From Pseudothioclava nitratireducens (lineage in GTDB: Bacteria; Pseudomonadota; Alphaproteobacteria; Rhodobacterales; Rhodobacteraceae): a DNA stretch of 64,000 nucleotides. Below are positions 63,279 to 64,000 of this stretch, piece after piece (positions within the stretch are counted from its first letter, which is position 1; every line of letters begins with the position of its first letter). The position numbers were made by a program, and so were the translations under genes. Location: contig NZ_JARGDK010000002.1 of the NCBI RefSeq assembly GCF_029210495.1, forward strand, positions 1 to 64,000, written 5' to 3'. The notes below the pieces were generated by a model. It searched no databases. It was not told where the DNA came from and saw nothing but the letters and a program-made list of their open reading frames with translations.

Positions 63279-64000
63279 CTACTCGACCGAGACCCCCTCG
63301 GCCCGCAGCGCCACAGCCGAGGCCGGAGCCAAGGCCACGGATTTCTCTGCAACCGGCACCCAGCCGCTCAGGCCCGCGATCGATTCCGGCCACGCGCTCA
63401 GCATGACCGTGACCGCCCCACCCTTTTGCGCCTCGAACGCCGCGCGCGACAGCATCCGCTCGATCACCGGGCCGCGCTCGCGCCCCTGATCAATGACGCG
63501 CCAGACCGCGCTCCGCGGCAGCTTGGCGCTTGCGGCAAGCTGATCGGCGGCGTTGAGGCCCTGATTCTGCGTGATGACACCCAGCCCTTCGCGGGCGAGA
63601 ATGTCGATCATCGGCTGCACGAGGGCGCGCTTGTTCTGGAAAACGGGCTGCGGGGCTTCGACGACGGCCACCGCCTCGGGGATGGCCGCGCGCCAAGCCT
63701 CGACCGCCACTTCGATATCGGTCGCGCTGGCCTGTTCGGGGATCGCGCTGGCGAGGATCGCCACCTCGAACCCGTCCGCACGGAACGCCTCTGCCGCGGC
63801 GCGGGCATCGGGGCGCGTGGGGTCAATGGCAATGGTCATCGGAATGCCAAGCGCCTTGATCGTGTCGCGGTCGAGCCCCCCGGCTGCCACGCCGGGGTCG
63901 ATCAGAACCACCGAATAAAGCGGCACATTTTCGGGGGCGGCAAAACTCTGGGCGAAGCGCCGGATCGGCGGCGCGTCAAGGTCGGGCGCAGCTGCCTCCT
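63279..64000 (-). CDS. Divergent polysaccharide deacetylase family protein (partial)
   Basis: The 3' part of the gene is present. The frame stays open to the right edge and the start is outside the window. The 240 visible residues include APPIRRFAQSFAAPENVPLYSVVLIDPGVAAGGLDRDTIKALGIPMTIAIDPTRPDARAAAEAFRADGFEVAILASAIPE, the beginning of a divergent polysaccharide deacetylase (NodB-like barrel) domain. GVITQNQGLNAADQLAASAKLPRSAVWRVIDQ and MLSAWPESIAGLSGWVPV follow. These proteins lack typical metal-binding residues. The function is unclear. Relatives often have a long disordered N-terminal region, which would lie right of the window. Confidence 0.8.
   Translation of the reverse strand, partial: EAAAPDLDAPPIRRFAQSFAAPENVPLYSVVLIDPGVAAGGLDRDTIKALGIPMTIAIDPTRPDARAAAEAFRADGFEVAILASAIPEQASATDIEVAVEAWRAAIPEAVAVVEAPQPVFQNKRALVQPMIDILAREGLGVITQNQGLNAADQLAASAKLPRSAVWRVIDQGRERGPVIERMLSRAAFEAQKGGAVTVMLSAWPESIAGLSGWVPVAEKSVALAPASAVALRAEGVSVE

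Overview
The window is about 64 kb of GC-rich (roughly 63-66 %) chromosomal DNA from an alphaproteobacterium, almost certainly Rhodobacterales (Paracoccaceae). The evidence is the ATPase-inhibitor zeta protein, an RNase E with an acidic insert in its S1 domain, a short phosphatidylserine decarboxylase, a TakP-type TRAP binding protein, adjacent members of the RSP_2647 and RSP_2648 families, and a B12-dependent ribonucleotide reductase. No rRNA, prophage, CRISPR array, insertion sequence or intact transposase was seen. Most genes are core metabolism and housekeeping, densely packed and often joined by ATGA or TGATG overlaps.

Layout. 0.4-5.5 kb: psd-pssA phospholipid pair, rplM-rpsI, a lipoprotein and small membrane proteins. 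5.5-10.5 kb: enoyl-CoA hydratase, ccdA, a TusA-like protein and rne. 11-16 kb (minus strand): purC-purS-purQ followed by dctB-dctD. 16.3-23.5 kb: zeta inhibitor, an MprF-like protein, then a methionine-synthesis neighbourhood (homocysteine methyltransferase, radical SAM protein, corrinoid protein, a 52-residue membrane protein, DUF1638) and an HNH endonuclease. 23.7-26.3 kb: esterase, AlkA-like glycosylase, MFS transporter. 26.4-36.1 kb: Entner-Doudoroff block, with zwf-pgl-pgi on minus and edd-eda on plus, flanking DUF2478, a PIN protein, an RNA methyltransferase and a lipoprotein. 36.1-42.1 kb: predicted membrane metallopeptidase, small ORF, glnE, YbaK-like deacylase, DUF2852 protein and aminoacyl-tRNA-protein transferase. 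42.3-46.9 kb: TRAP transporter takP / takQM split by a lower-GC islet with a lone immunity-like gene. 47.3-49.9 kb: ilvBN with a leader peptide and attenuator. 50.1-54.5 kb: nrdJ with an AT-rich upstream region, and tRNA-Pro. 54.6-64 kb: DUF192, double cold-shock protein, pdxH, fabI, lysE, gpt, an aminotransferase, a PpiD-like foldase, trpE and the 3' part of a divergent polysaccharide deacetylase that runs off the right edge.

How parts work together. The zwf and edd promoters share an identical 18-bp sequence containing a 12-bp palindrome, so one regulator probably controls the whole glucose-6-phosphate to pyruvate plus glyceraldehyde-3-phosphate route. The homocysteine methyltransferase has MetH-type zinc cysteines, a perfect 17-bp palindrome just upstream and a leader that folds on paper into a three-way junction. 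With the corrinoid protein and DUF1638 nearby it looks like part of a split B12-dependent methionine synthase. The dctD product lacks the GAFTGA sigma-54 contact loop.

A short dispersed intergenic unit (CGGCGGG-like arm, TATTT core, TGATGAAAG-like end) occurs at least eleven times, either between gene ends as inverted pairs or directly in front of start codons. This and several palindromes and hairpins are recorded as separate observations. All functional calls rest on reading the translated sequences and on knowledge of the families. No database search was run.
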